Counted from the first letter of the stretch, positions 24,636-38,035 are shown. The stretch is DNA of 64,000 nucleotides from Ancistrus triradiatus (GCA_025084515.1 JAJAGP010002248.1:1-64000), one strand, 5' to 3'. Notes: generated from the letters alone by a model not told the origin. Numbers and translations are program-made.

Positions 24636-25190
24636 ACACTGATCTCTCAAGCTGGGTGTCTTCACCACAAGTGATATTAGCAAGCAGGCAAGATGGATTA
24701 ATTATGGGCATCCACTTTCTTGTTCTCCAAAGTGGACAGGACAGGGTCCACCTACCATCGCAAGGAATGAAATGCTGCACTTGGCAGATGTACTTAAGAT
24801 CAGTACAGACCCCAAAGAGGTGGAACAACCTCTCCAACCAGTGTGTCCACTCCTCCAGTGTCATCATACTTACATCATAAATCGTTCTTGGGTGGGTCAG
24901 CATTTAAAAGACAAAAAACACTGGGAAATTTTTCAGTTGTGTCCCGTGACACTGGGACAAGATACCCCTGACTCCTGCATCTGAGGTGCCTACTTCCACC
25001 ATGAATGGCTAGGGGGGAGCTCACAGGTATAGAATAGCAGTGGTCATCCCTATGGTTCAAGGAGGTGAACGCCTACTTTGCAACAAATGTCCAGGTGAGC
25101 TGACATAGACCCTCAAAATATTCAAGGTGTAGCACGGGTACAGATATTTAGTAAAAACGTCAGTAGAAGTTCACAAACCACTGGAAGCTC
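24636..25190 (-). pseudogene. Degenerate Ty3/gypsy pol fragment (RT end to RNase H)
   Basis: Minus-strand reading with frame switches gives the signature order of the chromoviral-type gypsy RT/RNase H junction. First comes a degraded 'F-VEVD-SD-GV-A-LSQ'-like segment near 25010. Then follows 'YDVSMMTLEEWTHWLERL' with a downstream 'TDLKYI', which corresponds to the RNase H 'ALEEWRHWLEG...WTDHKNL' motif. Several stops and frameshifts are present and no LTRs were seen, so it is a dead fragment. Confidence 0.65.
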
Positions 25191-25194
25191 TGGA

Positions 25195-25678
25195 AGTTAT
25201 TGGGTCACTCCTGCACTGTCCTGTTAGTATTAGTACCCTTTTGTTACCTTGTGGACTATTACACACCTTGCTCTTGGAGTGAACTTTATTGTGCAACCAT
25301 TCCTGGGAAGAGTAACAGTGGTCTAGAATCTTCCTTATTTGTACACAGTCTGTCTGACCCAGCAGTGGAGTTAAAACTCTTTCATAAAATTGTCCAGCCT
25401 GTTGGGCATCAACAACTTTTTTCTGAGGTCGGAAATCTCTTTTGTTCATCTCTTTTGTTTGTTCTTTTGTGAATGTCAAATTTTGATAGATCACTCTTCT
25501 TTGAATACAACAGGGTGCCCACTCACCTGATTGTCATTGCCTGATTAAAAACTCCTGACTCTAATTTCACCTTCAAATTAACAGCTAATCCTAGAGGTTC
25601 ACATATTTTTGCCACTTTTGTTTTAGCTCATATCTATGCAAAAGGACAAAAAATGTCACTAATTTCCAAGCACCACTG
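25195..25678 (-). mobile_element. Tc1 transposon relic (N-terminal transposase half and one end)
   Basis: Matches the right half of the element at 51960-53390: 'ttgctcttggagtgaacttt', 'cagtctgtctgaccc', 'gcatcaacaacttttttctg', 'acaacagggtgcccactcac'. It ends in 'ttccaagcaccactgta'. The transposase helix-turn-helix region is read on the minus strand and is broken. The left half is absent, with the gypsy relic adjoining. Confidence 0.7.
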
Positions 25679-25679
25679 T

Positions 25680-27540
25680 AAAGAAGCCTTAAAGAAGACA
25701 TGAAAACGGAAAGAAGGAAAATAAAAACATCTCTCTCAATTAATGCCATCAGTCAGATCATAAGTTAATCCTTGTAAATATCTAAGATCTGAATAATTAA
25801 TAGTTTCTTTTACTGATGTCCCAAAGTTTAAACTGACAGAAAAAATTTGTTTTCTTAGACATGGGCTTAGTTACATTTCAAAAGTAATGTTTCTTATGAA
25901 TACTGTTGTGATCCATGTTAAATATTATACATTTTATACTAAATATATTGTCAGATGTACTATGTATGTGAATATGTAAAAATACAACATGTCAGAATTT
26001 GGAGTGAAAGAAATTCAGGTGTAGATGGTCCTCAGACAAAACACAGCAGGTTGTCCATTACATTTTAATTGATCATCAGAAAGAATGGAGAAAGAAATGG
26101 AGTTTAAAATGAGTGTGGAGCCATTCGCTACGACTCTCATTACTGAGTAACTGCATCCATATTCAGTTATTACTCTCCCCAGACTACGAAAAAAACAACA
26201 AAAGGGAAGTGATGCAGACATCATCCTCTCACTACATCCCAAAATACTCACAGTCACGAACACCAAAACCCTGAAAACACCATGCAAAATCTTAATCTGA
26301 GATCAAACAAAACACATTACAACCAATCTTCAATTCATCAAGTCTTATGATATTGAGTAAAATGAAGATATTGAGTCAAATATTTAGTTATGATGGTGCA
26401 GTCTTTAAAAAGGAACAACTTTAAACATGAGACAGAAGTAAGAACAAAAAGAAAGCAATTTTCTGTACTTAGAATGATACACCCTAAATAAATCAAATAA
26501 TTCAAATAAATCAGAAATTACTTTCCAAATATCCAACCATTGGATGATCCTCCAACCAGCCTCTTCTTTCTCAGGCAGGGCCAGTTGTGCCTACATGAAG
26601 TACGACCCATCCGGATGGCACCACTGGGACTTAAACCTGGTGCACCGCTGTGCCACAAAATTTTTATTGGAATATTTCAATTACAAAATAAAATTGATTT
26701 ATGGATGTGCCTCAAATGTCTCCTAAAACTGTAATGCATCTGTGTTTTTGTTTTTTGAAAAATGTTCTCTTGGTAGATCTGTTACCCTTCCTAAACCCCT
26801 ACAGCTCCAGTATTGGTAAGCATTTGATGTAAATTACCATTTTTAAGCTCAGGATGCGTTATATTATAATGCAGTTCAGTCAAACAAAGTCAGGTTTTTT
26901 GGAAAATAATAATATGACATCATAGTGAATCTACTGAACACTGTACGTAAGGTGTGTGTCTGATTCAGCCTTGAAGACGACATGACTTTCATCAGAAAAC
27001 AATATATTCAGGGCAGTGTACGTACCGATATGATGTATGATTCAAGAGATGCAGCAATTCTATAATAATGATACAAAAAAAGACACAACAATATGCCTTA
27101 TATTCTGAGTGAAACATTCCAGACAATAGTGACCTATCAATCTTGCCGTCTCTCACACCTGCGCTTTTCTCCGACGATTCTTCTTTGTCTCTCCTTGAGA
27201 TGTTCATAATCTAGACAAATGTCTGTAGTGCGGTAGAGTGAAAGATCAGAGTGAAATGTGAATCTGCATTTGACCTTGACTGACAACTTATTTCTATAGT
27301 CATATATCAGAATTAATCTTATTCTATCATGTATTTCGTAGTTTCTTTTGTCTTTCTTCTACTTTTTATTTCTTTACCACAAATCAGTTCTGTTACACGC
27401 CTGCACAGACTTGGGATGATTGATTTAATCAGATATAATAGAACTGAAAATACAGCACAATATGAGGTAGTTAAAAACGAGAGTAGGGAACCATAGTGTT
27501 ATAATAAAAGAGATCATCCTAACTTTTAAGAAACTCAAAT
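25680..27540. other. Intergenic, no gene recognised
   Basis: Mostly unique AT-rich DNA. A weak SINE-head-like segment occurs on the minus strand at about 26570-26662. No coding signal. Confidence 0.4.
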
Positions 27541-27547
27541 AATGAGG

Positions 27548-27843
27548 TGGTGGTGCTCATTTGGCGCAGTGGTCTAATACATTTGCCCACCACTGCAGGG
27601 TAGGGGTTGCATGGCTAGTAATTATCACTAGTCGACTAGTCATTATTTCCATATCTAAAGTTATTTCCATAGCTCCCAGCCAAACTTTAACAGCCTATCT
27701 GTTAAGGTACTGGATCCCACCTCTGCTAAGCTTCCACTGTTTGGCCCTTGAGTGAGGCCTTAACATAACAACATTGCTTGATTTGTAATATCATATTAAC
27801 TGTAAGTTGCTCTAGTTAAGGAAATCTGCTAAATGACATAAAC
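27548..27843 (+). mobile_element. Degraded SINE(s), family A-related
   Basis: A tRNA-like head ('ggcgcagtggtctaataca') is followed by a second family A segment from 27688: 'taaggtactggatcccacct', 'ctgtttggcccttgag', 'gtaagttgctctagttaagg' and 'aatctgctaaatgac'. Probably two old insertions side by side. Confidence 0.5.
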
Positions 27844-27844
27844 C

Positions 27845-29295
27845 TCCAGCTTCTGTGAATCTTTAGGGTTCACTTTTAAAGACGAATAAATATATGTACT
27901 TAATACATCTGCACCGGACTTTACACTTCACACTTTTAGTCCCCCACAGTGAATATTTAAGTCTGGGACAAAATATGACATATGAATGTCATAATGATCT
28001 GTTAAAACAAAATAAAAAGCCTTTTCCTTGTGCATAAGAGCATCTGTTAAATGCTGGAAACTGTATATATGTACGACACACAACACTCACACATACAGTA
28101 CATACAGGAAAAATCTAATAGAGATTATTTGACAAAAGAGTGTGTGCACTTATGAGTCATTATCATATACATGACATATAAGGATTTGTTTTGTCTGAAA
28201 ACACTCCTGTCAATTAAAATCGACTCAGCTACGGCCGCAGTCGTGTGTTTTTCTTTTACGCTAAGGACATTTGATCCGGCACAGAGTACACAAACACATT
28301 CAGAGCAAGCTCGCAACCTTGAGCTAATTAGCATTTTTATGTGCTTGTAAATAAATGGTCTTTCAGTAAACAGCTTTCTAATTAATTTGCCCTTCAAACC
28401 TCACCGTTGAGACGGATATTGGTGTTATTTTCAGTCTTTCTATTTAAGTTACAGCAATGTAAAACTCATTTAAACGCCTTTCATTGTAATCATTTCATTG
28501 TGTTATTTCTTCGGCATTTCGTTTATTTGATTCCAGCTAATGTATGGTGTTAATCCATTTACAGTTCATGATGCATGTTTAATAAATGAGTTTCTAATCT
28601 TACCCCTATAATGTCTGACTCGTGATACTGTCGAAAGTAATTGAACTTTAGTTTCTCGATAACATTATTTAATGAATGATGAACAATAACTTTCGAGCAG
28701 ATCTTATTTTATTTTTGTACAGCCTGTTTTTGTAGGCTTCTTAACTGGCTCCATCAACTCATGAAAGTCAGATTAGCATATAAACTATACAGCATAAAAA
28801 CTAGGGATGACTAAAGGTAACCTGTTATACACTGTGGGTCCACTAATGATGATCAGTCTGTTTAAAGCCCAAACATCTAACTTGTGGCTCCGTGTGCATC
28901 CACTGACAGAGTTGTGGCGTTTGTGTCTAGGACTGAATACTAAAGCGGTTCCTGTTGCTGGCATTTCTCTGGTCTGAGAGAGACATCGATCTCACTTTAA
29001 AGCCTCAGACACAGTGCTGGATGTGAGGGATGTGGGTGCTGCTGGAGAGAGATGACGGCTATTCTTCAAATCCTGCTCACTTCACACACATGAGCAGCTG
29101 TGAGTGCAGAACTACGCTCTACAGGCAAAGGCTGAATCTCAGAGCACCTCCGAAATTCACTCAGCTCTCAAAGAACTTCACATGCTGAGACTTTTGGTTA
29201 CTGAAAAAGAGAAAGTAGAGATTCTTTCGAGTGATATCTGTTTAACAGCTGATGTTTGCTTCTTTGGGTATAAGGCTAGTCTAACTCTAAGAGGT
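27845..29295. other. Intergenic unique block, possible regulatory DNA
   Basis: Repeat-poor stretch with several TAATTA/TTAATT homeodomain-type cores between 28200 and 28620. No ORF of note. A conserved-element role is only an inference. Confidence 0.3.
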
Positions 29296-29299
29296 CTGT

Positions 29300-30310
29300 T
29301 GCTTTTAACCTAAAAATTGTTTATCAGACTCCCATGGACTTCAGCTCCTGGGACCAGGGTCACATGTCCCAGTTTAAAGATTATTAAGATTATATATTTA
29401 ATACAGACATGGTAGTGTGTCTGAATCCTAAACAAAAGTGGAGACGTTATTCCATAGATGAGGGCCCATGTATGAAAATGCCCTTCCCCTGACATGTCTT
29501 TTTAATTCTAGGAACTAAAAGCAGTTCTGCTCTTTGTAAAGGAAGTAGATATGCTGGATTGTAACTCTACGAGTTCACTCAGATACTGTGGGGCCATGTA
29601 AAGCTTTATATGTAACCAGAAGTACAATATATTGTAATCAATGAAGAACCTAATTTTCTAGTTCTAGTTAGCACTAGAGTTGCTGCATTCTAAACTAACT
29701 GTAGTTTGTTTATAGATTTACTAGAATGTCTAGTCAGTAGGTTAGAAATGCATGAACCAGTTTCTCAGCATCTATGAAAGTGAGTGTGTTTCTCATTTTA
29801 GCAACATTACATAACCTAGTTGGAAGAAGACAATTTTAGTAATGTTGATCTCTGAGGTTTATCATGAATCAAATCTTATAGACTGAGAAATACATGAGCT
29901 CAGTAGTGCTTCAATTAGGTGGAATTTCAGAGTTAATTTCTGTAAAGTTTCTAGTTAGTCAGGTGACTATTAAAAATAAATCTAAGATTAGTCTTATTTT
30001 TCTCTAGTAGTGAAGAAGAACATGCAGATTTAGTAAGAGCATGTTAATACTCTGCCAAGCTATTCCTGAATCTGAAATACCTCCAATTTAGTACGTCATC
30101 ACTAAGTTCTAAAATCTGAGCAGTCCATTTTAAGGTACAAGTGTGGTCAGTATACCATGGGGAAAGGCTTTTTACCCTAAGGCATTTGACCCTAGTTTGA
30201 ACAACTTTATCTAAAGCTGAGTGAAATAAACATTCTAATTGTTTTTCAGCATGCCCAATCTGATCAGGCTCTGCTGGTGTTTTAATAATTAAGTCTAGTA
30301 GGGAATTCAG
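29300..30310 (-). pseudogene. Non-LTR retrotransposon (LINE) ORF2 C-terminal relic
   Basis: Minus-strand frames with shifts give 'QNAATLVLTRTRKL' near 29690, 'YNPAYLLPLQRAELLLVPR' near 29550 and a 'GPHLWN'-like segment near 29460. This is the order of conserved C-terminal motifs after the reverse transcriptase of L2/CR1/Rex1-type LINEs (QNAAARLL..., ...LVVPR..., AP-LWN-LP). The frame is broken throughout. The upstream part (29720-30310) is likely the decayed RT domain but no motifs were seen in it. Confidence 0.6.
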
Positions 30311-30319
30311 TGGTTGTGG

Positions 30320-31000
30320 TATATCAGATTAATGCAGCCTCAGATACTGATCACTGGTCCAACTGAAAACTATCACCTGTAGGTGTGAACTCGGGTGCGA
30401 ACCACAATGTGTGTTTATAGGTTCAGGTGATGAATAACGTGACTGGCTAAACTACTTATGTGCTGTTTTGAGTGTCACCATGGCAAAGCAAGGTCATTTA
30501 TGGACCATATTTTATACCAAAGACAATTTATGGTATTACTATAATTATACCACTATAATGATAAATACTAATAATTTTTCATTTTGCAATAAATAACCAA
30601 ATAAAACAAAAATACACACAGAAATACAAATGCAATGTTACAGTAGTATTAGTCTGCCATTTTTGAATAGATTATTGTAAAACATAGTGTGTTGTAAACC
30701 TTTTTAGAAGGTCTGTGTTATGTAATGTAAGTCAAGGATACTGTTTAAGGTGACAGCTGTATGTCCAACCAAGGTACATTACTCTCATACAGAGGCAAAG
30801 AAGCAAACCTTGAACACAAAACATTCAGGAGTCCTGGCTAATCGACTGTACTTGTGGTACAGGGGAACTGTTTCTACTGACGCATCCTCTAATGACACAG
30901 ATTTGTTGTGCTTTCTTTTATATTTTAATAGAAATAAAACAAATCTGCAAGCTTTTCAATAATTTGCTGATAGCTATATTCTGCCATGCTTTGGACATGG
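30320..31000. other. Intergenic, no gene recognised
   Basis: AT-rich, nothing assignable. Confidence 0.4.
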
Positions 31001-31001
31001 A

Positions 31002-31002
<1 letters not shown>

Positions 31003-31097
<95 letters not shown>
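31003..31097. repeat. (CA)n microsatellite
   Basis: About 47 CA units with two CAAA-type interruptions. The Thr/His and Cys/Val ORFs across it are artefacts of the repeat. Confidence 0.95.
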
Positions 31098-31100
<3 letters not shown>

Positions 31101-31894
31101 TCTGGAGGTCTCAGTGGGACAGTGATACATTTAAGGCCCTGTGGGGTCAGATGGACTCCCTGCACCACATCACATGAAATCAATAGTGTTGGTAAAACAG
31201 TACAGCAGCCAACTTTCTCATATACGCACTCTCTCTTGTGTATTATGGTCATTGTGGGATTGACTTGTGTATTAATGCACATAAAAAGAGTGCATTGTAG
31301 CCCTAATCATGATTGTCAAATATCCATCATGATTAGGGCTTCAGTGCATCATGGACCTTCCCCTGATCTACTTTGATTTGTATTGGTTACTTTCAACTGG
31401 CTTTGCATCACAGTTGCAAAAACTCTGCAGAAGTATTTTGCATAATTGCCCTAATACTGATATATTGAGATATGATTAAGTGAGAGATTGACATAGATTG
31501 ATATTTTATATAAATCAAAATTTTAGTCCTCAAACTAAGCAGCTCGTCCAGTACCAGTTCTGGCTCCACTCAAGCTGTTCTTCCGTCATCACTTTCAGTC
31601 CTCTTACCAATACACTGACCACTTCAGAGGGCATTAACTCCCCCTCCCCTCCTCCAGTTGACTGAGCATGTCATGTTACCTAAAATCAAAAATGTACCTG
31701 CTGAGGACACGAACCTACAGTTTATTATTTTATTTATCATATAAACTATTCTCTTTCATTTATTAGTCTATATTATTATATATTATTTTATTCCTTATGT
31801 TCTCTTTAAATATGTTCTCTCTTTTAATTTTTATATTTAGTTTCTCTGTATTGAAACTATCACTATAACTTTTAATTAGGTAACTTGGTTTAAT

Positions 31895-32090
31895 TCTTAC
31901 ATATTCAATCAAGGTTGGCCAAGAAGCTTTGGTCCCTCTTGAGCCTTGGTCTTCTCGAGGGTTATTCCTTATAACATTTAAATAGTTTTTGCTTGCTACT
32001 GTCACCACAGTCAGGGCCATGGGGCTAGATAGTTGTAAAGCTGCTTTTAGACAATGCTATATTATAAAAGGCGCTTTACACTGCAAACAA
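31895..32090 (+). repeat. Dispersed fish repeat, LINE-tail-like (family C)
   Basis: Contains 'tggtccctcttgagccttgg', 'gcttgctactgtcacc' and 'gtaaagctgcttttagacaa', ending 'ttataaaaggcgctttacac'. Confidence 0.6.
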
Positions 32091-32094
32091 ATGT

Positions 32095-34010
32095 GCAGAA
32101 ACTAGCAAAAATGAGATGAAAATGTGTATATTAAGCAGAATGTCTTCCAGCTGATGTAAGCAAATTTTACTTAGTAAAAGTTCTTTAAAGACGCAATAAT
32201 AATAATAATACAAGTGATCAAGTGATCAATACAAGTGAGTCATAAATCAAGTGAAAGACCTGATGTCATATCTTAAATTCAGTCAGAAGAATTAGAGTAA
32301 CTTGACTGGTGGCCTTTTGTGTTTAATATGAACCCTAAATGACTTTAAATGACGTTAATAAAAAAGTGAGGGTGATCAAGGTAATTCTTCTAGAAATAAG
32401 CAAAATAAATGTAAAATCTTACACTTTCAGTGCCTTGTAAGATAAAAAAAAATCTTATCGGAGAAACAACATAAGATTTATTGCCTTGATTTAAGATCAT
32501 TTCATTTGCTAAGATTTTGTTTATTTTGCAGTGCATAAATAAATTTGAGTTGAATTTAATAATAGATCGTCAGCATCCCCCATGAAGTCTTGGTCTCTTA
32601 CAAATGTTCTTTATTCCTGTCCTAATGATTGCTTCTCACCATTGTTGCCATTTGCTTGATCACTTTTGTTTGTAACTGCTGTTCTTCTTGCTGCTCTGTT
32701 CTATTCAATTGGATTGCAAACATATTGCAAAAATAGACTGTAATGATGTAGCCAGTGTTGTCAGACTTGTGTTGCCAATGACCTCATAAACACATTTTGG
32801 CCACTCTGTTGTGCTGACATAAGCATACTGATGAGTCCTGTATAAATCCTGGCATGTTGTTCTTTTGTTGGCTGGCAGATTGTTCACCGGAAGACTAATA
32901 TTCAGACCTCTATTAGAAGGTGATGTTTGCTGATGTCACCACTAACCTCCTGTAGCCTGAACCTCAGCCCTGTGGACCTGTTAGTGACTTCAGCCATGAA
33001 TCATGCCAGGCTCACCTGTGCCCTCCTAGGGTTCTGTTCTCTGGGCACCAGCAGACAACAGAGCAGATGTTTACCTGGCACAGCGAGAAAAAAGTGAACT
33101 ATGGGGAATAAAGTCATTGTGAAAGACGAGATTGATATGTGACAGAAAGGCATGAATCCAGACACTGGTGCCTGCCAGCTGCCGTGGCTATTAGAGGTAT
33201 GAAATGCATTGGGCTGTACAGTATATGCACAATATATACAACAATATTTAGTAATAACGTATAAGTAAAACAGTGATGCCACATTAAAAATATGACATGT
33301 TTTGTTATAGCTCAAAATGATCTAAAATAAACATTTCACCAGGGAACAAAAAGGACAAAACTGGCATAAATGAGAAATTATAACATTAAGTAACATGTTA
33401 AGCCTATTAATGGAGTTGTTTAGTGTTATTGTAGTACTGGAGATGCCCAAAATACCCTCATAGAGAGTACTAGGATGTGGGTTTTTGCATTGATGCATCT
33501 TATCACCTACCATGGTGTGTCTACATGGACATAACCAAAGTTGATAGACAATTTTTTGGATCACTGACACACATGATACTATGTTTGTTCAATGGATTAT
33601 ACTTTTCTATGAGACTGTGTTCGATGCATGGATAAGCTCACCAAACACAACATAAATAAACTAGACTATGACCTTTGTACAAGCTGTTCACCAAGGAATC
33701 CATTAGAGCTTATATTCATATCCTATTCAGATGCCAACGAGCCTCTTCATTCTGTAACATTAAAGAGTATATAGCCGTGTTTCTAAACTAATTGTTGCAC
33801 CCACAACCTTAGAGGGGCACAGCTATAACCTTGTGCTTGCCAATCACCTATAGGGCACAAATTTTTCGAGAAATAAGCCTGTAAAACTCTACATAGATGC
33901 AGTGATTTAACACTAAACTGGGCGTTACTCTGCAATGGATGAGATATGAAGAGCAAATTAACACTAATTCTTTTTTAAATTATTTGTTATTTCAGCTTGG
34001 CCTATATATT
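32095..34010. other. Intergenic, no gene recognised
   Basis: A partial family C segment occurs near 32570-32660 ('tcaccattgttgccat'). Otherwise unique sequence without a gene. Confidence 0.4.
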
Positions 34011-34014
34011 ATTC

Positions 34015-34230
34015 TATTCTATTTTTAAGTATTACCCAAGGATTTTGGGTCCCTATTTGAGTCTTGGTCCTCCCAAGGTTTCTATCCCATTTGGGGAGTT
34101 TTTTCTTGCCACTGTCGCCCCAGGCTTGCCCAACCAGGGCTCTGAGCCAATATGTTTGTAAAGCTGCTTTGAGACAATGCTGTGTTGTAAAAAGCGCTTT
34201 ATAAATAAATTTCATTTGACTTGACTTGAC
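34015..34230 (+). repeat. Dispersed fish repeat, LINE-tail-like (family C), best copy
   Basis: 'gtctcggtcc'-type start, 'cttgccactgtcgccccagg', 'gtaaagctgctttgagacaa' and 'gtaaaaagcgctttataaat', ending in tandem 'ttgac' units. The short-unit tail is characteristic of L2/CR1-like LINE 3' ends. Confidence 0.65.
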
Positions 34231-34234
34231 TACT

Positions 34235-35130
34235 TGAGTCCAGTCTCGGTCTCAAGACCATAAACGAGTGGTCTCGGTCTTGACCTCATTTGGACTCTGT
34301 CTTTTCTCGGTCTCGGGATAAAGGAGGACTCAAAAATTGTTGTCGAATCCAGCTGAGTCTGATTAATCTGTCTGAGGTGATGTTAATTATGAACTCAACT
34401 TTTTTTCCATTGTTATTAAATAACAGCAATCCATTCAAACAGAATAAATCAGTCCTTTCTCTATGCCCAAATAAAATCTGCACGCAGATTGGGTAACAGA
34501 GAAAAACCAGTTCCTGCTCATCGCATTCAGCATCCAATCAGTGAACATGTTTTATTTAGAATAGTCTCAGAACAATATTGTAATTTTCGCCCTCTCGCTT
34601 TACGTAGTTAGGATAGTTTTTTTGAGAGCAGATTAAAATGTAAGGGCAAATTGAAATTGGCTTAGTTTGGCTAAGACAATAATATAACAATAATTATTAA
34701 TAATTTTAGGCCATATATTATTTTACATCTGTTATATTTTACAAAATATATGATAAACTATAATAGTATCTATGAATATATATCATGTATAATTAGTAAT
34801 AGTTAATGTAAATTGAATTACAAACTAATAAAAAAAAATTCTTTTTTTTTTATTCTTGTATGATGAAAACTGATCTCGGGCTCGGCCACTGCCGGTTTGG
34901 GTCTTAACTCGGACTCTAATCTAGAAATCTCGACTACAACACCAGACTTTATTTTAAATATTTGTGGATGCCCATTAATCCGTGAGAAAAACCAAAATAA
35001 ATCGACTCTGATTGAAAGTATTAGCAACTCAAGCTTTTGGAAGGGTGCTGGAGCATTATGGGAAATGTAGTGCCTGTAGTGAATTTGCATGGCACGTCAT
35101 GCTCAGCAATGCAGGATAAAATTGACTTTT
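34235..35130. repeat. Unclassified dispersed repeat region
   Basis: Begins and ends (near 34310 and 34870-34940) with 'ctcggtct'/'ctcgggctcgg'-rich sequence in opposite senses. Its right part (about 34950-35130) is similar to 48700-48900, sharing 'gcattatgggaaatgta' and 'agtgaatttg'. Probably an old DNA transposon. Confidence 0.4.
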
Positions 35131-35407
35131 TACCCACCATAGTTTTAGTGGCACAGCACCACAGCATCCCCAGACAGAGTGCGTAGTCCACAGTTCTTTA
35201 GGTCACTGAAACGTTCTACCAAATGTTTCTACCAAAGTTTTGTGCCGGATCAGGGGTGTGCCCATGTAAGGCTTCCTTTCTGGTCGTTATTCATTTATAT
35301 AGCTCTTTAGTTATCACTTAATTTTATTCTGTTTTATACAGTCAGTCTCTCAGTTGTTGAAAGAATTCATTTACTCAAGTAAGTTTAATACAGACTGATT
35401 ATTTTCT

Positions 35408-35575
35408 ACGTTTTATCCCTGATTTCCTGGTCAGAGTCTCAGGAGGGCTCTGGGGTTATCCCAGAAACCATAGGGCACAGGCATAAACATGTAATGGGAT
35501 GCCAATCGAGTGCAGGGTCGACAGGGGTCGCTTTTGCAGTGCCATGGGATGATCCTCAATTGGCCTTCTCTGCTA
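35408..35575 (-). mobile_element. V-SINE tail fragment, minus strand
   Basis: Contains 'tctggggttatcccagaaac' and 'catgtaatgggatgccaatc', the complement of the V-SINE 3' region. Confidence 0.5.
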
Positions 35576-35644
35576 GTGTATTAAACTAAATATTCAAGAT
35601 GTTTAAGCCTTCAAGTGATGCTCGAGTAGACTTTGAGAATCGAA

Positions 35645-35645
<1 letters not shown>

Positions 35646-35690
<45 letters not shown>

Positions 35691-35709
35691 TCTCTCTCTC
35701 TCTCTCTCT
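35646..35709. repeat. (CT)n microsatellite
   Basis: About 32 CT units with one interruption. Confidence 0.95.
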
Positions 35710-35899
35710 GCTGACTCTTTATTTTCAGCAAATGGTCTGTCAGATGATGCACCATATGACACCATAATCACTTGGTAATTAAACCTGTGCTGATTTAAAC
35801 CTAACAACCTGGCAAGGGACCACTCACACACAACCTGGACAACACGTGAGTTTTTATTCATCATGCGTTTCACCTAAAACTGTACGATTAAAATATAAT

Positions 35900-38030
35900 G
35901 AGATAGTGTAAATATTAATATTGAGAAACTAGTTATGTTGTCAAGTTTATGTGTAAAAAGGATCCTTATGCAAATGCAGGTAAAGACAGCAACAAGCTCA
36001 GGCAGGGCCAAAAACAAGAGTGGGCTCTGATAATCAAATAAATAATAACACTGCTTCTTTGTTCACAATAAATGAAACCTTCTTGTGCTTATTCTGGTGG
36101 AACTGACACATGAATGCATTAAGATATCATGTATAATATTATGAAAGGAATAGTATTTATGAGAGTGGGAATTTTGAATTTTTTGGTGCTGCAAATCTGT
36201 AATTTTACACAATCTACAGGATTCGTGCAATTTCCTGAGAGTGGAAAAACAGAACTCAGTGTTTTTATATCCATAATGTGTTGCCTACATATAATAAAAC
36301 ACTGAAATATGTTGTAATAAATATTATGGAATGAACCTGCAGATTACAGTATATTATGTGCGAGTGGAAATAAAGAGCAAAAAGTGACAGGAGCTCTTTA
36401 ACTGAGAATGGCTTCCCAGAGCTGAAGGTCTCAGTGATCATTACAGCACTGAAGGTGACACAAACATTAACTGTGAGCTTCTTGAAAAACCCAAAGATCA
36501 ACACAGACAAACAGTAACGCGCAAACAAGCCGACCTCAAATAAACAGGGACGCCAAACCCCTTCCCCATTATTGGCTCACTCCTGTTGGTGCAGAGCCTC
36601 TTAAATGCTCACTCAGAGCCATTATGATCAGCCAGCAGCGATCTGAGCACGGACCCAAAAGGCTGATTTATGATCCATCCATTAGCATAACTATAGGCTA
36701 ACAGAGGTGGTCTGATACGCTAGAGGGCAAAGCACAGTGAATAAGCTGTATGTCCAACTCTGAGGGAACATAAGGCCTTATTCCCATATTGCAGCCATAT
36801 GAAGGAAAGCTGCTCCCTGTCCAGACGCAGGTTTATTTCAGGAGACATGCTGACACTGATATTGATAGTAAATCCTTATGAATGGCCCCGGCCCTGTTAG
36901 AGGGCTCCATTTCAAATCCCTTATCCAGCATTTAAAAGGTAAAACCAAAGCTTATACACAAATAGAATTATTTTACCAGCCAACAAAGGATCTGTTTCCT
37001 TACTCACAGTCTGGATTTAATCTGATTTTAACTCAGTTTTATATAAGTACTAATGTTTGATTCCGTCTTTTATACTCAGACATTATGATCATTAAAATAA
37101 AATAAAATGATTCACATGAACCCTCCAATTCTGGACTTATGGGACACCCTGTATCCAGAATCACTTAAATCACTTATTATGCTACTTGTAACTCTAACTT
37201 TCTGAAGTTAGATAGATTAGTGTGTTTATTATAATCTGTATTGTTGTGTTTTGCGTATTATTATTACAGAACAGGCATAGTTATTTAAATAGAGCTTTAA
37301 ATATTAATGTAACAGCTACACTTCCACATGGTTCCACATTAACATTTTTAAATCTCATTTACATTGGTATCTACCCACAAACTAGACAATAAATACCAGA
37401 TCAGACATATTAAAATACGTGTTTTCTTAATAGACAGGCTACATTACAGATTTCATTATGCTTTTATATACCAAAGTAAGTAATTATGTAGAGTATATGC
37501 ATATATAGATTATATATTTTACTATGTATGTACACCAGTATATATTTAACTGTATTTATTAAATAAATAAGCATTATTAAATATAATTAAAGCAAACTTT
37601 ATACTGAGCCAAACTAACCATGACTCTAAAAGACATTTCATTGATCTATGGGCTACTGACTTTGTCACTGCACCACGCAGGCCATTTTTATAATGCATTA
37701 TCCCATGCACTGCTTTCATAAACATGCCAAAATAAAAGTCCTTTGATTCTGGTTGTGTTTGTGATTTTAATTTTGGAATAAAATGTTTTTGTGATTGGAA
37801 CCATTTTAGAGCCTTCCTTAGCGATGTGAGATTATTTTAAAAGATTCAAAAATAATGTCAACCTTAATAAATAGTGTTGTGTGTACTGTAATGTGACTAC
37901 ATGACCATTTCTAATAATTTAACTGTGTCTCTAGTATTAAAAGGGATGATGTAGTGTGCTTAAAATGTCCTGATTGGCGTGCATTGATTAAGTTACTGGG
38001 GAATTATGTGAAAGTATACTACTACCACTC
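35900..38030. other. Intergenic, no gene recognised
   Basis: Mostly unique AT-rich sequence. A repeat-free block at about 36540-36740 has balanced composition and could be regulatory, but this is not demonstrated. Confidence 0.35.
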
Positions 38031-38035
38031 CTTTA

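Noticed and set aside
30892..31282. Thr/His and Cys/Val repeat ORFs
   Set aside because: Translation of the (CA)n microsatellite in different frames.
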